A stretch of 64,000 nucleotides of DNA from Amaurobius ferox (GCA_951213105.1 OX578145.1:14286534-14350533), one strand, 5' to 3'. Positions 21,061 through 33,855 are shown, counted from the stretch's first letter. Notes: generated by a model from the letters alone, not told the origin. Translations and numbers: made by a program.

Positions 21061-22129
21061 TTGAAAACCATACAAATCGTTATCTAAATATACTAAGAGA
21101 ACTTGAAAGGTAAAATATATGCCTAAATATATTATGTATAGTTTTATTAGTATATACATGACTATATTACTCCATTGACTACCGTCTTGTGAAATTTGGA
21201 TCTAATCAAAGCATACATTTTTGAACTGTGTTTCGTATTTACTGCGACAGGCTTAACTTTGGAAGACAGTGTAACAAGAAATGTCACCTCTTTACATCTC
21301 AATGTAAAATATATGTATTTGGATTTTTTTTAAATATAAAACTATTCTTTCAAGTACTATCCCCTTCAAAATGATAGCAAAAGCGAAGAAACATTTCTTT
21401 GATTTTTATGCTCACATCGATCGGTTTTTCGTTAAACTTGAGCCTGATCGATTCCCGTTTGAGGGTTTTGAGAGTAAAAAATTCTGTGACATTTCAAAGT
21501 ATCTGTCATGAATATATTTAGAAGCATATATTCGAAAGATAACAAAGAACATCTTGGAATGTGGTATAGTTTTGATGATTCCAAAAACATTCACATATAA
21601 AATCCAGTCCAATATAAAGTATTGGACGGGATATATATTTTTTATGTTGATTAAACAAAATAATCTAAATTGTACTGCGGTACTCATAGAACAACTAAAA
21701 CAAGAATAAATAGTATAAAAGTGACAATATATAAACAGTTTATGGAATTTTTCACTAAAACATGAAGTTTTCTGAAAATGAATTATTATTCCACAAGAAA
21801 ATAATGCTCGTTATGGAGGGACTCGGAAATAAAGGGGACCAAAAGGAAAGATCTGAAGCAGGAAAGATAAAAATAAAACTAACTTTTTAATATTAAAATT
21901 AACTTTTCTTTAAATATATTTTATATATAAAAAGGTATAATGTTACATTTAACATTTAAATAAAGCATTCTTCTCAACCGATTTAAGGTTTAAGGAAGAA
22001 CATTAAAGTTGTTATTGAATTTAAGCCATTTATACGAAAATAAGTTTTTATGGTATCTGATTAGATATTGCCTGCGTACTGATTAGATATTGTCTAAGTA
22101 ATTGTGTCTGATATGGATCTCTTATCACA
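21061..22129. other. No recognised feature
   Basis: About 1.1 kb of AT-rich sequence. The 91-codon minus-strand frame at 21412-21687 has no known motif. Confidence 0.35.
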
Positions 22130-22410
22130 TGTAGAAGGAGGTAGAGATTCGAAGTGCATTAATTTCCTGTTCTTTTTTGTTTTCGGACAAAAATTTACTT
22201 TCTTTTGAAACATATTTTTTTCAAGATTGACTAAGAATAGAGCTCAGATGGTAACTGATGTAATTTTAGCACCAAATTTTGGAGGATGTTGGGTAGTTCA
22301 TTAAGGAGTTCATTTAGTAGTTCCTTTTCCTCTTTCTCTTCAAAAATGTTTTTTAAAATCTCGATACAGATTCAGCATTAAATCCAGGAGAGGGTAGGAT
22401 AACTCATTAA
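22130..22410 (+). repeat. Dispersed repeat related to 61165-61345
   Basis: Shared blocks are TTTTGAAACATAT, AATAGAGCTCAGATGGTAACTGAT and ATTCAGCAT-AAATCC-GGAG followed by TTCATTAAGGACTT. The last block also occurs here twice in diverged form (about 22265-22310 and 22370-22418). A weaker relative lies at about 41680-41790. Confidence 0.55.
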
Positions 22411-22418
22411 GGACTTCC

Positions 22419-22420
<2 letters not shown>

Positions 22421-22493
<73 letters not shown>

Positions 22494-22509
22494 GTATATA
22501 TATAGATAA

Positions 22510-22550
<41 letters not shown>

Positions 22551-22566
22551 GTATATATATAGATAA

Positions 22567-22606
<40 letters not shown>
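22421..22606. repeat. (TA)n microsatellite with an internal 70-bp duplication
   Basis: TA tract in which GTATATGTATATATATAGAT followed by AAATATATAA occurs twice. Open frames across it are low complexity only. Confidence 0.95.
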
Positions 22607-22609
<3 letters not shown>

Positions 22610-23159
22610 TCCACGATTAATTGAATTAATATATATATATTAATTTCACGATTACTTGAATTAATTATTTTTTTTATTATTTCTTTCTAATATTTACCCT
22701 TGTACTTGTCTTCTGCATTATTTGCGTATTGTATATTAGTTATTTTGCTTTTTGCTTTCTGTCAAGTTGATTTACGAGATTTCCATAGTAACATCCTATT
22801 TTAATTAGTAAGAACTGAATTATACTAAAGTTAGCTGCAGTTGCATTCAATTTGCGTTAATTTTTATTTCAAATTTTTATCTCAACTTTTATTTCATTAT
22901 TATCCCAATCTTTTCATATATAATGTCTTTTATTTCTATTTGTTATTCCTATGTTATATTATATTCTTTGCCATTGATTTTGTGATCGAACTTAGCATTT
23001 CATACATTGAATCTCTTAATTGTTGATCCTTTAATCTGGATTGGTGCTGATCCTTTCTATTATCAGCATTATGGCATTGGTTTTGCTTCTATGGTGCTAT
23101 GGTGATGTTAATATTTCACGATTACTTTAATTAATTATTTGGTTTATTACTTGCTTCCA

Positions 23160-23200
<41 letters not shown>
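22607..23200. repeat. Short repeats TTTCACGATTACTT-AATTAATTATT and (TA)n
   Basis: The block TTCACGATTA-TTGAATTAAT occurs twice near 22608-22670 and again near 23116-23150, followed by a (TA)n run at 23163-23198. The remainder is AT-rich with no gene signal. Confidence 0.6.
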
Positions 23201-23207
<7 letters not shown>

Positions 23208-25469
23208 TTTCACCTTAATTAACATGCTCCTGTTTCCTTCAAGGACATTTTGTAAGTTATTGAAACATCATAATGATAATATAATACTAAATAAAAAATA
23301 TAAAACGGAATCATTTAAATTTAACGAAATCATTTTAATTTTTAAAATCGACAAATAAAATAGACTTTGTTAGATAACAGCTGCTTCATCCACACAAAAT
23401 ATCGGCTATTTAATTAAAACGTCTCCGCTCGAATATCGTTTGAAGCGGCAATGATTGACTATATTTGGTTTGATAAAATGGCGGAAAATGACCAATTTTC
23501 GAATTTAAAATTTTGTAACATTTACACTAATTCCAATTTTTTTTAAAAATCGCCGATTTGTAACGTATGGTGAAGTAGAGTACCTCTGTAATACATTTTG
23601 CTGCTCTACGACACTGCGATTTTTCGTTATAGATGACATACACATACATACACACAGACAATGTTTTTTACTATGCAAGATAAAGACTATTTTACACTCT
23701 AATACTAAATAGCACATAATGTATATACTCCAGAAATTACTCCATTTATACTTCAATACCGAAACTATCTTAGAAATGGATGTGAGTTAAAAAAGTGTCT
23801 TTCCTTATCTATATCTTACGTTTGCTATACTTTTTTCCGGACAGACAAAGCCGTAATCGATGTATCGACGAATCTACATGGTGTTTCTGCCTCCATCTCT
23901 TGGGTCATACAAACAGTCAGTCAATCGATGAAAAAAGTATAAATAAAAACAGAATATCATTACAGAAGCACTGAAGTATGTTTCACATATACTCTGGCCA
24001 GTTTATTGCTCTCCTTAGAGTAAAGAATAAACAGGACATATATTATTGTGGGAACAGTATTTTCTCGTTAATGATAAAATTTGCGAAAAATATGCTGTAC
24101 AAAAAGTAGCGTGTGCGGTGAAGAAATCTATTTGTCATTTAAAAAGCATAAAACCTCCTTGTTAACTAAATGTTTTTACAAGGAAACTTACTGTTATACA
24201 GTGGTAGTAAAAAGTGTTGTCGATACTTACAACCTTCGGATTTGATTGGATTTAAGTATGTTGGTACTTATTTTTAGTTTTGTTGCTTTTATGTTATTGC
24301 TTCTTATGTTATGTTCTTTTTGGATTGTTCTTTTTTTTTGCTGTTTTTCTGCTATATTATTTTCATGTTGCGGTTTTCTTATGTTGATCGCGTTTAAAGT
24401 AGATTTCGGAGTACAGCTGGTCAGGGTGACTACACAAGGCTTTCCAAATTTAAATCTGAATCTTATGTATTTATAGGTTTGAAAATGAGTCATTTAGCCA
24501 GAGAATGAGTCCAGAAAATTGAATTTCGAAAATAAGTCTCCTATTTATAAAATGTATGTTTTTACGACTCTGAAGAATCTCTTGTTAAGACGTTGTTTAT
24601 CTTGAACAAAAAAAATAGATCCTTAGCAAAAACTAAATTTCTTTAATTTGATAAATCTCAGGGAGTAATTGATTAAGAGGATAGGTGATTTCTGACTGCT
24701 GAAATACATTCCTTTTCAAAACAAAATAAATACATTCGTGTGTTGCGGGTATACCGCAGGCCAAACTACTGCAAATATATACAAATTATTTTACACACAT
24801 AATCATAATAGGGCATTTTTTAACCTATATCTAAATTTAAAAAATGAATGGTATGATGTTTTGAAATTTATACTTTAAACAACTGAATTGGCTACCAACA
24901 ATTTATGAGATTTTTCTTAAGTTTGTGTTCATATTTTTCACTACTTAAATTTAAATACGTCAATGTATAAAATCTTTTAAAGTTTTAGAATTCTATCTCC
25001 ATCATTTTTTAAACTAAAGTGCGAGCAGGGTGAAAAAATGTATGTTTGAGAAAAATCAGCTTGAAGTTCAAAATTTTCTATAAAAGGTGCATTCTTGTCT
25101 TTACTATTTTAACTTGAAAGGCAGTAGTAATCGGAATATTTTGATAATTGTTGTCCTTAAATGATTCACAATATTTTTTCTAATAATAAAGTAAAAAAAA
25201 AAAAATGGATGTTTATATGATACGAGGAAAAGTATCTGCCAAATGCCATACAGAAAACAATACTTCATTTTTCTTTCCATTATATTTACATGCATATTAA
25301 AATAATTCTGGTAGAAAAGAGAAAAAATAAATAAATTTTAGATCTGCGACATCTGTGCCTCGTCAAGTGACTGCAAACGTTACAACCAAACGTTTTATCG
25401 TCGATGCTTCGTCGTTTGATGTTCGATTCAGACGAAATAAACTGCATTCTATTAATTTATCAAAACCGT
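23201..25469. other. No recognised feature
   Basis: About 2.3 kb of AT-rich sequence. Open frames at 24227-24493 come from low-complexity ACATAA/TTATGTT runs. I see no exon, RNA gene or transposon signature. Confidence 0.35.
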
Positions 25470-26480
25470 TTAAATTAAAATATGAAAGATCAATCATGCA
25501 TAAAGCATTGATTATAAAACACTTTTCAATTGAAATGCAATTCTATTTAAACAGCTCTAAAATGCGATATATTTATTCACTGGTGATATTTTTTAAATTA
25601 TCACAGTACTACAATACTTCATTTGACTTAAAACTTAAAACTTAAAACTTCATCAAAATAACCATTGCAATAAAATCGTCTGCTTCTCTGTGTAAAATCA
25701 ATGAATATTTCATTCATATCACTTATATTACAGACTCCAGAGCTAAATAATTCGGCGTTAAAAATTAAATAATTCTTATACAACTCATCTTACAATCGTT
25801 ATACATTTCGTCGTATCGGTATGTATTTGTTTACATTTTGCATACGTTAAAATTAGGCTTCGTTGTAGAAATAATCAAAGTTTAGTGATTATTTAAAATA
25901 TAAAATATTGTAATTGCGTAAGCACAGAATTTAGTTACATAGGTAATAGGCAAAACTAAAGCAGTTTTGGGACGAATGCAACACTAAATATGAATATAAG
26001 CGTTCTTTAAAAATCACCATTTTCAAACATCGAAAACAAATGGATGCCATATTTTATTTTGCAATGCGTGATCTCTTCATATAATATGGGTGTACTTATT
26101 ATTTCATGTGATCTGATCATATGTTATGTGTTGAAGGCCCAGACCACACGACCAACCCAGGGGCATATGTTATGTGTGTAAATGTATAATATGGGTGTAA
26201 TTTTATTTAAAAAACTACTTAAGATAATTTGATGAATATTTTTTATATACATATATTACGTGATAATTTGAATATTTCCTAAAATTAAAAGCAATTTGCA
26301 AATTTTATCTCCTTAAAATTGGTTTTAAAATTAGGTCCCACAGGGTTCAATGTATTTCATTTTTTCAACTTCAATGTATTTCATTATTTCATTTTATTTT
26401 CATTTTTTCGGGTTAAATCCAAAACTAATTGGGTGATATTATTTTTAACATCCTCACAGACCGTCTCAACAAGATACTAA
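25470..26480 (+). repeat. Segmental repeat, copy 1 (paralogous to 63165-64000)
   Basis: Long diverged direct repeat. Shared landmarks in order are GAAAGATCAA-CATGCATAAA, CTGCTTCT-TGTAAAATCAAT, TTAAAATTAGGCTTCGTT, AATTGCGT-GCACAGAAT, ATGGATGCC-TATTTTATTTTG, GTGATCTCTTCATATAATAT followed by GGGTGTA, and ATTTCCTAAAATT. A 32-bp SINE tail is inserted here but not in the other copy. No coding potential was recognised. Confidence 0.8.
26132..26163 (-). mobile_element. 32-bp SINE tail with 14-bp TSD
   Basis: Only CCCCTGGGTTGGTCGTGTGG followed by TCTGGGCCTTCA (minus strand) is inserted, flanked perfectly by CATATGTTATGTGT at 26118-26131 and 26164-26177. The insert is the extreme 3' end of the same retroposon as 9313-9370 and 30833-30888. 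The paralogous segment near 63750 has no insert. Confidence 0.85.
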
Positions 26481-28349
26481 ATTTTCCTTTTGAGGAATCT
26501 ATTTTAACGGCAGTTATCGTGCTAACGAACAGACAGACAGACAGAATGAACAAAGTCATAAACACTTAACAACTACGTTGGAAAGTGTTAAAAATAAAGA
26601 CATAATAATAATAAAATAAAACAAAACAAGTTTTTCAAAGTTTCCAAACTATTTCCTAAGTATATTGTAAATTCATCACACACACGGCACACATCAACCA
26701 TTCTAATTTGAAATATGAGAAATGAGTTGTGCTCCACTTCAATCTCTTAGGAGTAACAGAACAATTTATTATTTTTTTCACATATTTTATACCGTTAACA
26801 GATGTAAATTTCTATGATGTTTTTTAAAATTATGTTTAAATTAAATTCTTTGAAATTAAATCACCTGATTTATATATATTTGCAAAATATTTTTTTAACC
26901 TTTCTACTGCAAATAAAGTTTGAAGAAAAGCATGGGTCATACTTATTATTTGTACAAATTTTACTACAGCATTCATTTCTTTATATTACAGACAACTTAT
27001 ATATAAAAGTGAAGGAAGTCAGGATCTATACTTATTATCTAACCTGATTGTATTGTTTCTGACCTTGAAGATGTCCTCTGGAAAACTTGCATACAATTAT
27101 AGTATAAAACACAGAACCGTTGTATTGAATTCAGAACAAAGTCACTGGATTCACATCACAAAACATTTATTATGTACACATATTGACACTTTTATATACA
27201 GATTTTTATTCATCTTGTTGGCCTTGCATCCTCACAGATCTCGCTTCTTCCCCCGACAGCCCCCTCTCTGCCCTCTATGCATCACTTTCTGTTCTCATTC
27301 ACTTTCTGTTCTCATCACTTTCTGTTCTCATCAAGTTCTCATTCTTTGGCAAAGTCCCATGTGCTACACCTTTTTCGACATTAAGCAAAATAGTAAATGT
27401 TGAAGGTCAGAAAATATTTGTTGCTCATCCCATCCGATTTCTCAAGGCCAGAGAAATTGATTTCATTTTTAGAAAAGTCCTTCTATAACCCTAAGAACGG
27501 CTTCTCTGACCAAGAAGGCAGAATCCTTTTACACGTATAGTATTGTCCATGGGACAGAACACAAATTGATCCGGATTTTAAATTTTCCTCCCAGAGGATG
27601 GAGAAAACGACATTTTTTGAACAATTTTTACAGGTTTCTTACGCAGCTCCTCTGAATCTTTGAACCCATGTAAAAGCTAGATAGAATATAACATAACATT
27701 AAGAAGACTATTTTACGCTCAATCAAACTTATTTAAAACAGGCTGCAATTTTATCTTTTAAGAGTATTATTTTCCCTGTCTTTGACAGGCCTAAATGCTA
27801 GTAGTCATATAGAAAACATTTGATCCCATTTATTTCACATTTACAATCGATTCTTAAAAAAATGTGAAGCGTGGGAATATATATATATTAAAAGGTAGAA
27901 AAATAGGACTTTAAAAGACTTAAGAGGATTTTTTTTTCATCTTGTACCTTTCTCCCGTTTTCTACCATTAAGTGAAATAAAAAAGGAACATTTTTCCCGT
28001 GTATATCGTGAAAGGCACGAAAAGCCTGTTTTGCGAATGAAAAAATGCACCTCCTCTATATTTCAGAAGACAGCTCAAACCGCAAAAAGCTCCGACAATC
28101 GATGGTGTAAAAAAGAACGCTTTTTTTCACCTCTCAGAAACGAGTGAAAAGAAAAACCGCTCCGATCTTAGATAAGCTAGAGGCACATTTTATTTGCTTA
28201 AATATTTGCTAACAGAATGAATATACGTTGATTTTAAGATGGTATGTGTTATATTTTAACCTCTGATGATTTTAGGGTTCATTTGAGATTATATGTATTT
28301 TAGCAACTGTATTTAACCATTTTGCAAAGTAAGTGGTGCTACTATATGC
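26481..28349. other. No gene; small tandem repeat at 27285-27345
   Basis: Near 26530 a short GACAGACAGACA run occurs. At 27285-27345, CACTTTCTGTTCTCATC is repeated about three times. The rest is AT-rich and without recognised features; open frames of 76-116 codons lack motifs. Confidence 0.4.
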
Positions 28350-29788
28350 TTACTTTCCTTAATACATGGTAATGTACAGGGAAAGCACTGGATTTAAGTC
28401 GAAATTTGGTACTCGATGTTTCGCTGATGAATGTACGCGTTTCAAGTTCTCTAGTCTACAATACGAACACGCTATTTTTAACGTGACGTCTGCGTGTGTG
28501 TGTGTATGTGTGTATGGAGAAGATATCCCACAAACGAATGGAAAGATTCGAATGGAATTTGATACAAAAATTCCAATATGTGGATACTGGAAGTCTATTG
28601 TTTTTAAACAAAGTCGAATGTTGACATGTCCTCTAAATTTTCGAGTCAAATCTTGAAAATATCATCAAAACATCAAAATCTTTAATAAAGTTAATCGAAT
28701 AGTTATTTCTTATGTAATTTTTTATTAGAAACCGATTCATATAAACATTAGAACGCTAGCCTGAAATGTTCTCGATATATTGCACATTTTTCAAATGAAT
28801 TTATCAAAAAGTCGCATAAATAAAAAAAATAACTATTGTGAAATATGTTCATTTCCATATGTAATATCATGCAAGAAATTTGGTGGTGCCATTCTCGTGG
28901 ATCTAGCTCGTTCCATTCATGAGAAACGTATTTTGGGTAATACTTTTGTATTTGGACGCCAATAGTTATTTATCCGCTTTAAGAATAACATATTTCTCGG
29001 GCATAACGCTTGAAGAGATTTTGGCGACAAATTTGGCGGAACGTCTCCAACTTGGTGATTTTTTTTAATGTTGACAAATTGACGAAAATATCACCGAAAT
29101 GAAAAATATTCACCGAATTGATAAAACTGACTCTAAATCAATGAAATGACGACTAATTGATGAAAGTTTCGTGGAAAGATCATAAGATTAGACTATAAGA
29201 ATAACTCACTTTTCCGTCCGCCCGTTGCATCTGGCGAAAAATTTAACGGGACGTCGCCAACTTGTCGACTTTTTTAAATGTTGCTAAAGAAGCAAAAATG
29301 TCAACAAATTGATAAAAATAACGCCAAATGGGAAGCAATGTTTCGCAAATTCTGTTTTTCGTCATATGACAGGCATACTAAGAAATTCTCTTCTCTTCGG
29401 TTGTCAGTAACACTTGAAGATGTATTTGGCAAATTTGGCGACATTTTACTCCAGATTGACAAAAAATTCGACGAAATTGCAAAAATGACGCTAAATAAAT
29501 GAAAATGACACCTAATTGATGAATAAAAAATTAAAATATTTTATTATATGGACTATATCTCTATTGAGGATGTTATCGATATTGATGATTGTTAATTTAG
29601 TGTTGTGTGAAATATAAGTTAATTGGGTACTTTGAAAAAGTATTACATGTTGTCATCCGAAAAATCGCCAAATATTCAATTTAACGATAAAGCACAGTAC
29701 CGTTGATTTTATACATTATTCTTTTACTGTAAAAGGAGTAAATTCATTATATTATATAAGGAAAGTCATGTGCTGCCCACGTCAGATT
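28350..29788 (-). mobile_element. (CA)n-bearing element, copy D
   Basis: Inverted copy of the 13-14.2-kb element. On the plus strand it starts with TACTTTCCTTAATACAT (3' hairpin region). It holds a TG-rich stretch at 28492-28515, CTCGTGGATCTAGCTCGTTC and CATTCATGAGAAACG, the GGCGACAAATTTGGCGGAACG block, and ends AAGTCATGTGCTGCCCACGT followed by CAGATTTTT. The segment around 29010-29070 is partly repeated at 29225-29290, which lengthens this copy. Confidence 0.75.
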
Positions 29789-30418
29789 TTTATGTAACGC
29801 TCCGATTTCTATCAAAGTTTTCCCAAATATTGATTCACATCTAAGCGTCAAAAAATGTAAAAATGAAATAACCTTTGACATTGCATTGTTTACACAGCAC
29901 ATTTAACTATGGAGATTAGATGGGAACAACTTACATTCTAGTTAGTTATTGGAATTACGCATTATGAGTTGAATTAATCAGTATATTTAACTTATTATTA
30001 TCTATTGAAACAAATTCAGGATTATAATGTTATTTCCTAGTTTTGTTTACCCATTTAACATATATTTAGGACAAACACATATACTGTTATTTGCTCGTGA
30101 TTTAAAATGCGCAATTTATAGTAGTATTCTAAAAGATAAAACCGCGTTCAGAAAACTTTTCGAACAAGCAGAGTTGGTGCTGCTTGAAAAGAAGAAGGGA
30201 TAAAAGATTAAATGGATAAATTTGGCCCAGACAAAATGTTCACGAAACGAAGAAGTGAAAACAAAAGGAAACAAATAAGACGAAGGTAAAGAAGCCAACT
30301 AAAACGTGTCAAGTCATTAACTTACAGAAATATGATGTCATAGACAAGATGTTAAACAGATTGTTGGAAATTTGGACAGATGGAAATTTTTATAAATCCC
30401 TCAAAACTATTTCAGGTT
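29789..30418. other. No recognised feature
   Basis: AT-rich sequence without recognised genes or repeats. Confidence 0.35.
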
Positions 30419-30567
30419 CAATGCTGGGGATCACATTATTGTGACCACCTCCTACTTTTGACGTCAACAGCGCGTAGCCATTTAAAGAAGGCACATGTCG
30501 TGAGCTGGTTTGGTTGGACTATAAGCTGTGGTGTAGGCATTCTCAAAACATATCACTCGTTGCTGCC

Positions 30568-31644
30568 ATGGCTAAAATGAGGGATTTATCAGATTTGGAA
30601 AAAGGGGTGAAGGCCATAGATGGCAGTATTTCCAAAACAGCGCAGTTTGTGAACTGTTTGCGTGCTGTTGTGGTTAAAGTGTATCATCAATGGCGAAATG
30701 TCACCATTGCGAATAAGCGACGTGGAAACTGCTGTGCACCACTGAAGTGAGTGGTAAACGTCAGCTCCAAAGATTCGTGAGGGTCGATCGGCACACTACA
30801 GTAGCATGGACCAGGTGGCTACCAGAAGTGTGGAAAACCCAGACCACACGACCAATCCGAAGACTTATGGCAGCTGAGTGTGTGGCCGGGCTACCAGAAG
30901 TGTGTCAAAAAGGACAGTTCAGCGAATCGTGCTACGTACGGGAATCCGAAACAGACGGATGATCACTTCATCGACGTTAAAAAAAGGTGCATCGACAGAA
31001 AAGGCTTACATTTGCACAGCAGTATCGAAATTTGACCTCCGTTAATTGACAAAAGATTGCCTTCTCTGGTGAGTCACATTTTCTGCTTCATCGAACGAAT
31101 GGGCGTTGTCGTATAAGGCGTGAAAGATAAGAGAACAAACACTCATAAACCATTGCTTTGAGAACGCAAGGCGGTGGGGTCAACAATATGGTCTGGGGAA
31201 TGTTTTCGGGGGATTTTCTGAGTCCACTCATACCTGTGGAAGGTACTATGAATCGAATTTGTTATGGATCCATTCTTGCAGAGCACGTACACCCATACAT
31301 GTTGATTGCCTTCCCTAGAGAGAATGCGATCTACCAGTACGACAATGCAATGTGTCACGTAGCGAGAACTGTCTGAGAGTGGTTGGAGGAGTAGGATGAA
31401 GACTTCAAAGTACTTCCCTGGCCTCATAATTTCCCAGACTTAAACCTAATTAAGCATCTGTGGGACCACCTATCTCGGGTTGTTCACTCTATGTATGCAG
31501 ACAGATGTCAGATTCCAGCAGATGTGAGATGCACTGCAGTCAGCATAGCGCCACATACATCTAAACACCTTCCAGCACCTTATTGAATCACTCACACCAC
31601 GTCTACCCACTGTCTTCGCTACGCACGGCGGTTACAGCCGATAG
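30568..31644 (+). pseudogene. Tc1-like transposase pseudogene
   Basis: The N-terminal helix-turn-helix reads MAKMRDLSDLEKGVKAIDGS, ISKTAQFVN, VVVKVYHQWRN. The catalytic part reads GGGVNNMVWGMFSGDFLSPL, IPVEGTMNRICYGSILAEHV, YDNAMCHVAR (second catalytic Asp kept), DEDFKVLPWPHNFPDLNLIK followed by HLWDHLSRVVHSM, and the terminus PRLPTVFATHGGYSR before a stop. Several stops and frameshifts, plus the SINE insertion, inactivate it. The third catalytic residue (normally Glu in PIEHLW) is Lys. The length matches a full 340-residue Tc1 transposase. Confidence 0.93.
30833..30888 (-). mobile_element. 56-bp SINE tail with 16-bp TSD inside Tc1
   Basis: On the minus strand it starts CGGCCACACACT and ends GTGTGGTCTGGGTTTTC. 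GGCTACCAGAAGTGTG repeats perfectly at 30817-30832 and 30889-30904. The two ends can pair (GGCCACAC with GTGTGGTC). It sits between transposase codons of the Tc1 host. Confidence 0.9.
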
Positions 31645-31679
31645 TGGCTGGTGGTCATAATAATGTGCCTCGACTGCGT

Positions 31680-32430
31680 ATAAAATGCGAGAAACTCCAT
31701 TATTCCTCGTGTTATTCAAAATCCGAGAATGCAAGCAAAAGTTTAGATGTTGATCACACAGAATTTTAGGACGTTGTATCATCGCATTTGTTATAAATGT
31801 TCTGAAATGGCTGGATGTTCTTTATTTCCGCAAACGGGGCTGCGTTTGAATATTAAATACAGATCTTGTAATTTGTCTTTTATCTCATTACCATTTACTT
31901 CCATTGCAGATCATTAATTATAGTGGTCTGAAGCATTTACGTTTGGTGTCTGGACTGGAGAAAATTATATAAAGGCTATTCCCAGAGGAGGATAAACAAT
32001 AATAAATTGTTCTTCCCACATGGATGCCACGCTTTTCAAATGACTGTTCGGGGAGCTGACTAAAGTGCGGATATTCGGTAGAGCGTGTCTAGCATACTTT
32101 AAAATAGAAATAGTACGAAGCGTATTCTGTTTTTTAACGTATTCTAAGGAGAAATAGAGAGTGGCATATTATCTGAACATATTTATTCATATTTGACCTA
32201 TAATAAGATATATATAAATTAATTTTAGTGTTATATGTACAATTTCGAGTTAGTTTCAATGTGCAAGAATCAACATAAAATGAATCAAACTCATATATCG
32301 TATTTACACTTAATCATCGTACTTGGTAACCAGTTTTAATTGTTGGCAGCGAAAGTATACAAAATTGTACATTTATTATTATTTATGAGAGACAAAGTTA
32401 TGTGAGTGTTTTGAACGTCCCTTTGTATCG
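31680..32430. other. No recognised feature
   Basis: AT-rich; no gene or repeat signal. Confidence 0.35.
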
Positions 32431-32690
32431 TTAACCTTCATTCGAATTTTCTATTTTTTCTTTGATTTGGAAGCTGAGACGGATAAAAACCGAGATTTCG
32501 GCTCAAATAGAAGTAGTCGATCATTTCATAAAATGGTTTTGAATTTTTTAATTACTTTTTTGCGTCATTAAACCTAATTCAAATTTGTAAAATATTATGC
32601 TGTTTTATTTACCTGGAAGTTGAGAAAGATCGAATGAGACCAAAACCAAAATTCTAGCTAGGGTAGAAGTAATCTGTAATTAATTCAAAT
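32431..32690. repeat. Two diverged units of about 140 bp
   Basis: Blocks AACCTTCATTCGAATTTTCT and AACCTAATTCAAATTTGTAA each lead into TTTACCTGGAAGTTGAGAAA-GAT-GAATGAGAC-like sequence and AGGGTAGAAGTAATC/ATAGAAGTAGTCGATC. A further relative lies near 34520-34640 (CCCCTAATTCGAAATTTAG). Confidence 0.45.
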
Positions 32691-33519
32691 TCAAATATAT
32701 TAATACAACAAACGACTCAATATAGACGAGCACAACAACAGATGACAAATCACAACGTAAACACAGAATACAGAAATTTGTTACATTGCGACCTAGGGAC
32801 TAGCAACTCTATTCAGGTCGCTAAGATAAACTACAATAAGGAGAGATCGGTCACAGGTGCATAATAATAATTAACAAAGAATATACTTAAATTAGTTGTA
32901 ATGAAGCATAAAGCAATTCATAACGCACATTCATTACCACCTGTGTATATATGTTGTAACTATGTTGGGAAGGGAGCACTAGCCGAACCTATATTGAATG
33001 CTACTTTTGTGTTTTTCACTGATATCACGATAAAAAATCATACACTTAAATGATGGTCTATAAAATTCTACAAAGAACGTCGTAATATGTGACAATATTG
33101 GAGAAGCAAATATCAAGAAAGGTATGGCAGATGTTATACAGATAAACAACTAAGAGCAGAGGAAGACCTCTCGATAGATGGCTATCGGAGACAATGGGAA
33201 ATACACGCTCACATATAAAATAAGCGATATTACAATGACTAATAAAAATTGGCAAGTTGTTCACCCACGAATATCGCACGGGCAGCAGAAGAAATGATTG
33301 GGCGAGAAAATAAAGCACTACGAGACGATCACCTCTTTTCAAAAAATAAGAAAAATGAAAAAAATCAAGTTGTCTGCTTTTCTCCTACATAGATCATCTT
33401 CTGCTGCGTCCGAAAGAGAGTGACTTTGCATTTTGATTAAAATTTTTACTCCGTTTAACTATCGTAATTTTCCTGTTTTCTAGGTGGCTAGCCAATTGAA
33501 TGGCAAATTCGGCACTGAA
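32691..33519. other. No supported gene
   Basis: A small inverted repeat GCGACCT...AGGTCGC lies near 32788-32822. On the plus strand, around 33150, a frame reads SRGRPLDRWLSE, resembling the RGRPxxRW motif near the end of some LINE reverse transcriptase proteins, but it is too short and broken to call. Confidence 0.3.
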
Positions 33520-33855
33520 GCGCACTGAATCTGAATGTTGAGCTGTCCCATTGTGTCCGCAATTACTTGCTGGGTTGTCCAAAACTTTGCCTGAAATCTC
33601 CATTTTGAGTTGTCCTGCGTTTTTCAGAGCTACTTGCCGGACTGTCCAGAACGTTGCCTGAAAGCTCATTTTTGAACTGTTCTATGTCTCTGAATCGTCT
33701 TGCCGGACTGTATCTTGTCCGAAAGCTGCATGCTGAGTTGTCCTAGGTTCTCCGAAGCTTCTTACCGGACTATACAGATCTTGCCAGGAAGCTGCATGCT
33801 GAGCTGGACAAGGCTCTATAAATCTGCTTACCGGACTGTCTAGATCTTACCCTGC
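33520..33855. repeat. Degenerate minisatellite, about 65-bp units
   Basis: Five diverged units of the order GAAAGCTGCAT-TTGAGTTGTCC, TAGGTTCTCCGAAGCT, ACTTGCCGGACTGTCCAGAT followed by CTTGCC. No coding signal on either strand. Confidence 0.75.

Larger units (their letters stand above)
30419..31679 (+). mobile_element. Tc1-like transposon, decayed, carrying a nested SINE tail
   Basis: The left end GGGGATCACATTATTGTGAC followed by CACC, and the right end GGTGGTCATAATAATGTGCC, are inverted repeats that bracket a transposase pseudogene. The right end is followed by TA, the usual Tc1 target; the left TA is not preserved. A 56-bp SINE tail with 16-bp target duplication lies inside (30833-30888), giving the relative age: Tc1 first, SINE later. 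Confidence 0.85.

Noticed and set aside
24227..24493. 88- and 76-codon overlapping frames on opposite strands
   Set aside because: Low-complexity ACATAA/TTATGTT composition; no motif.
33120..33300. LINE-like RGRPxxRW motif
   Set aside because: One short broken frame with a stop; too little to support a reverse transcriptase call.
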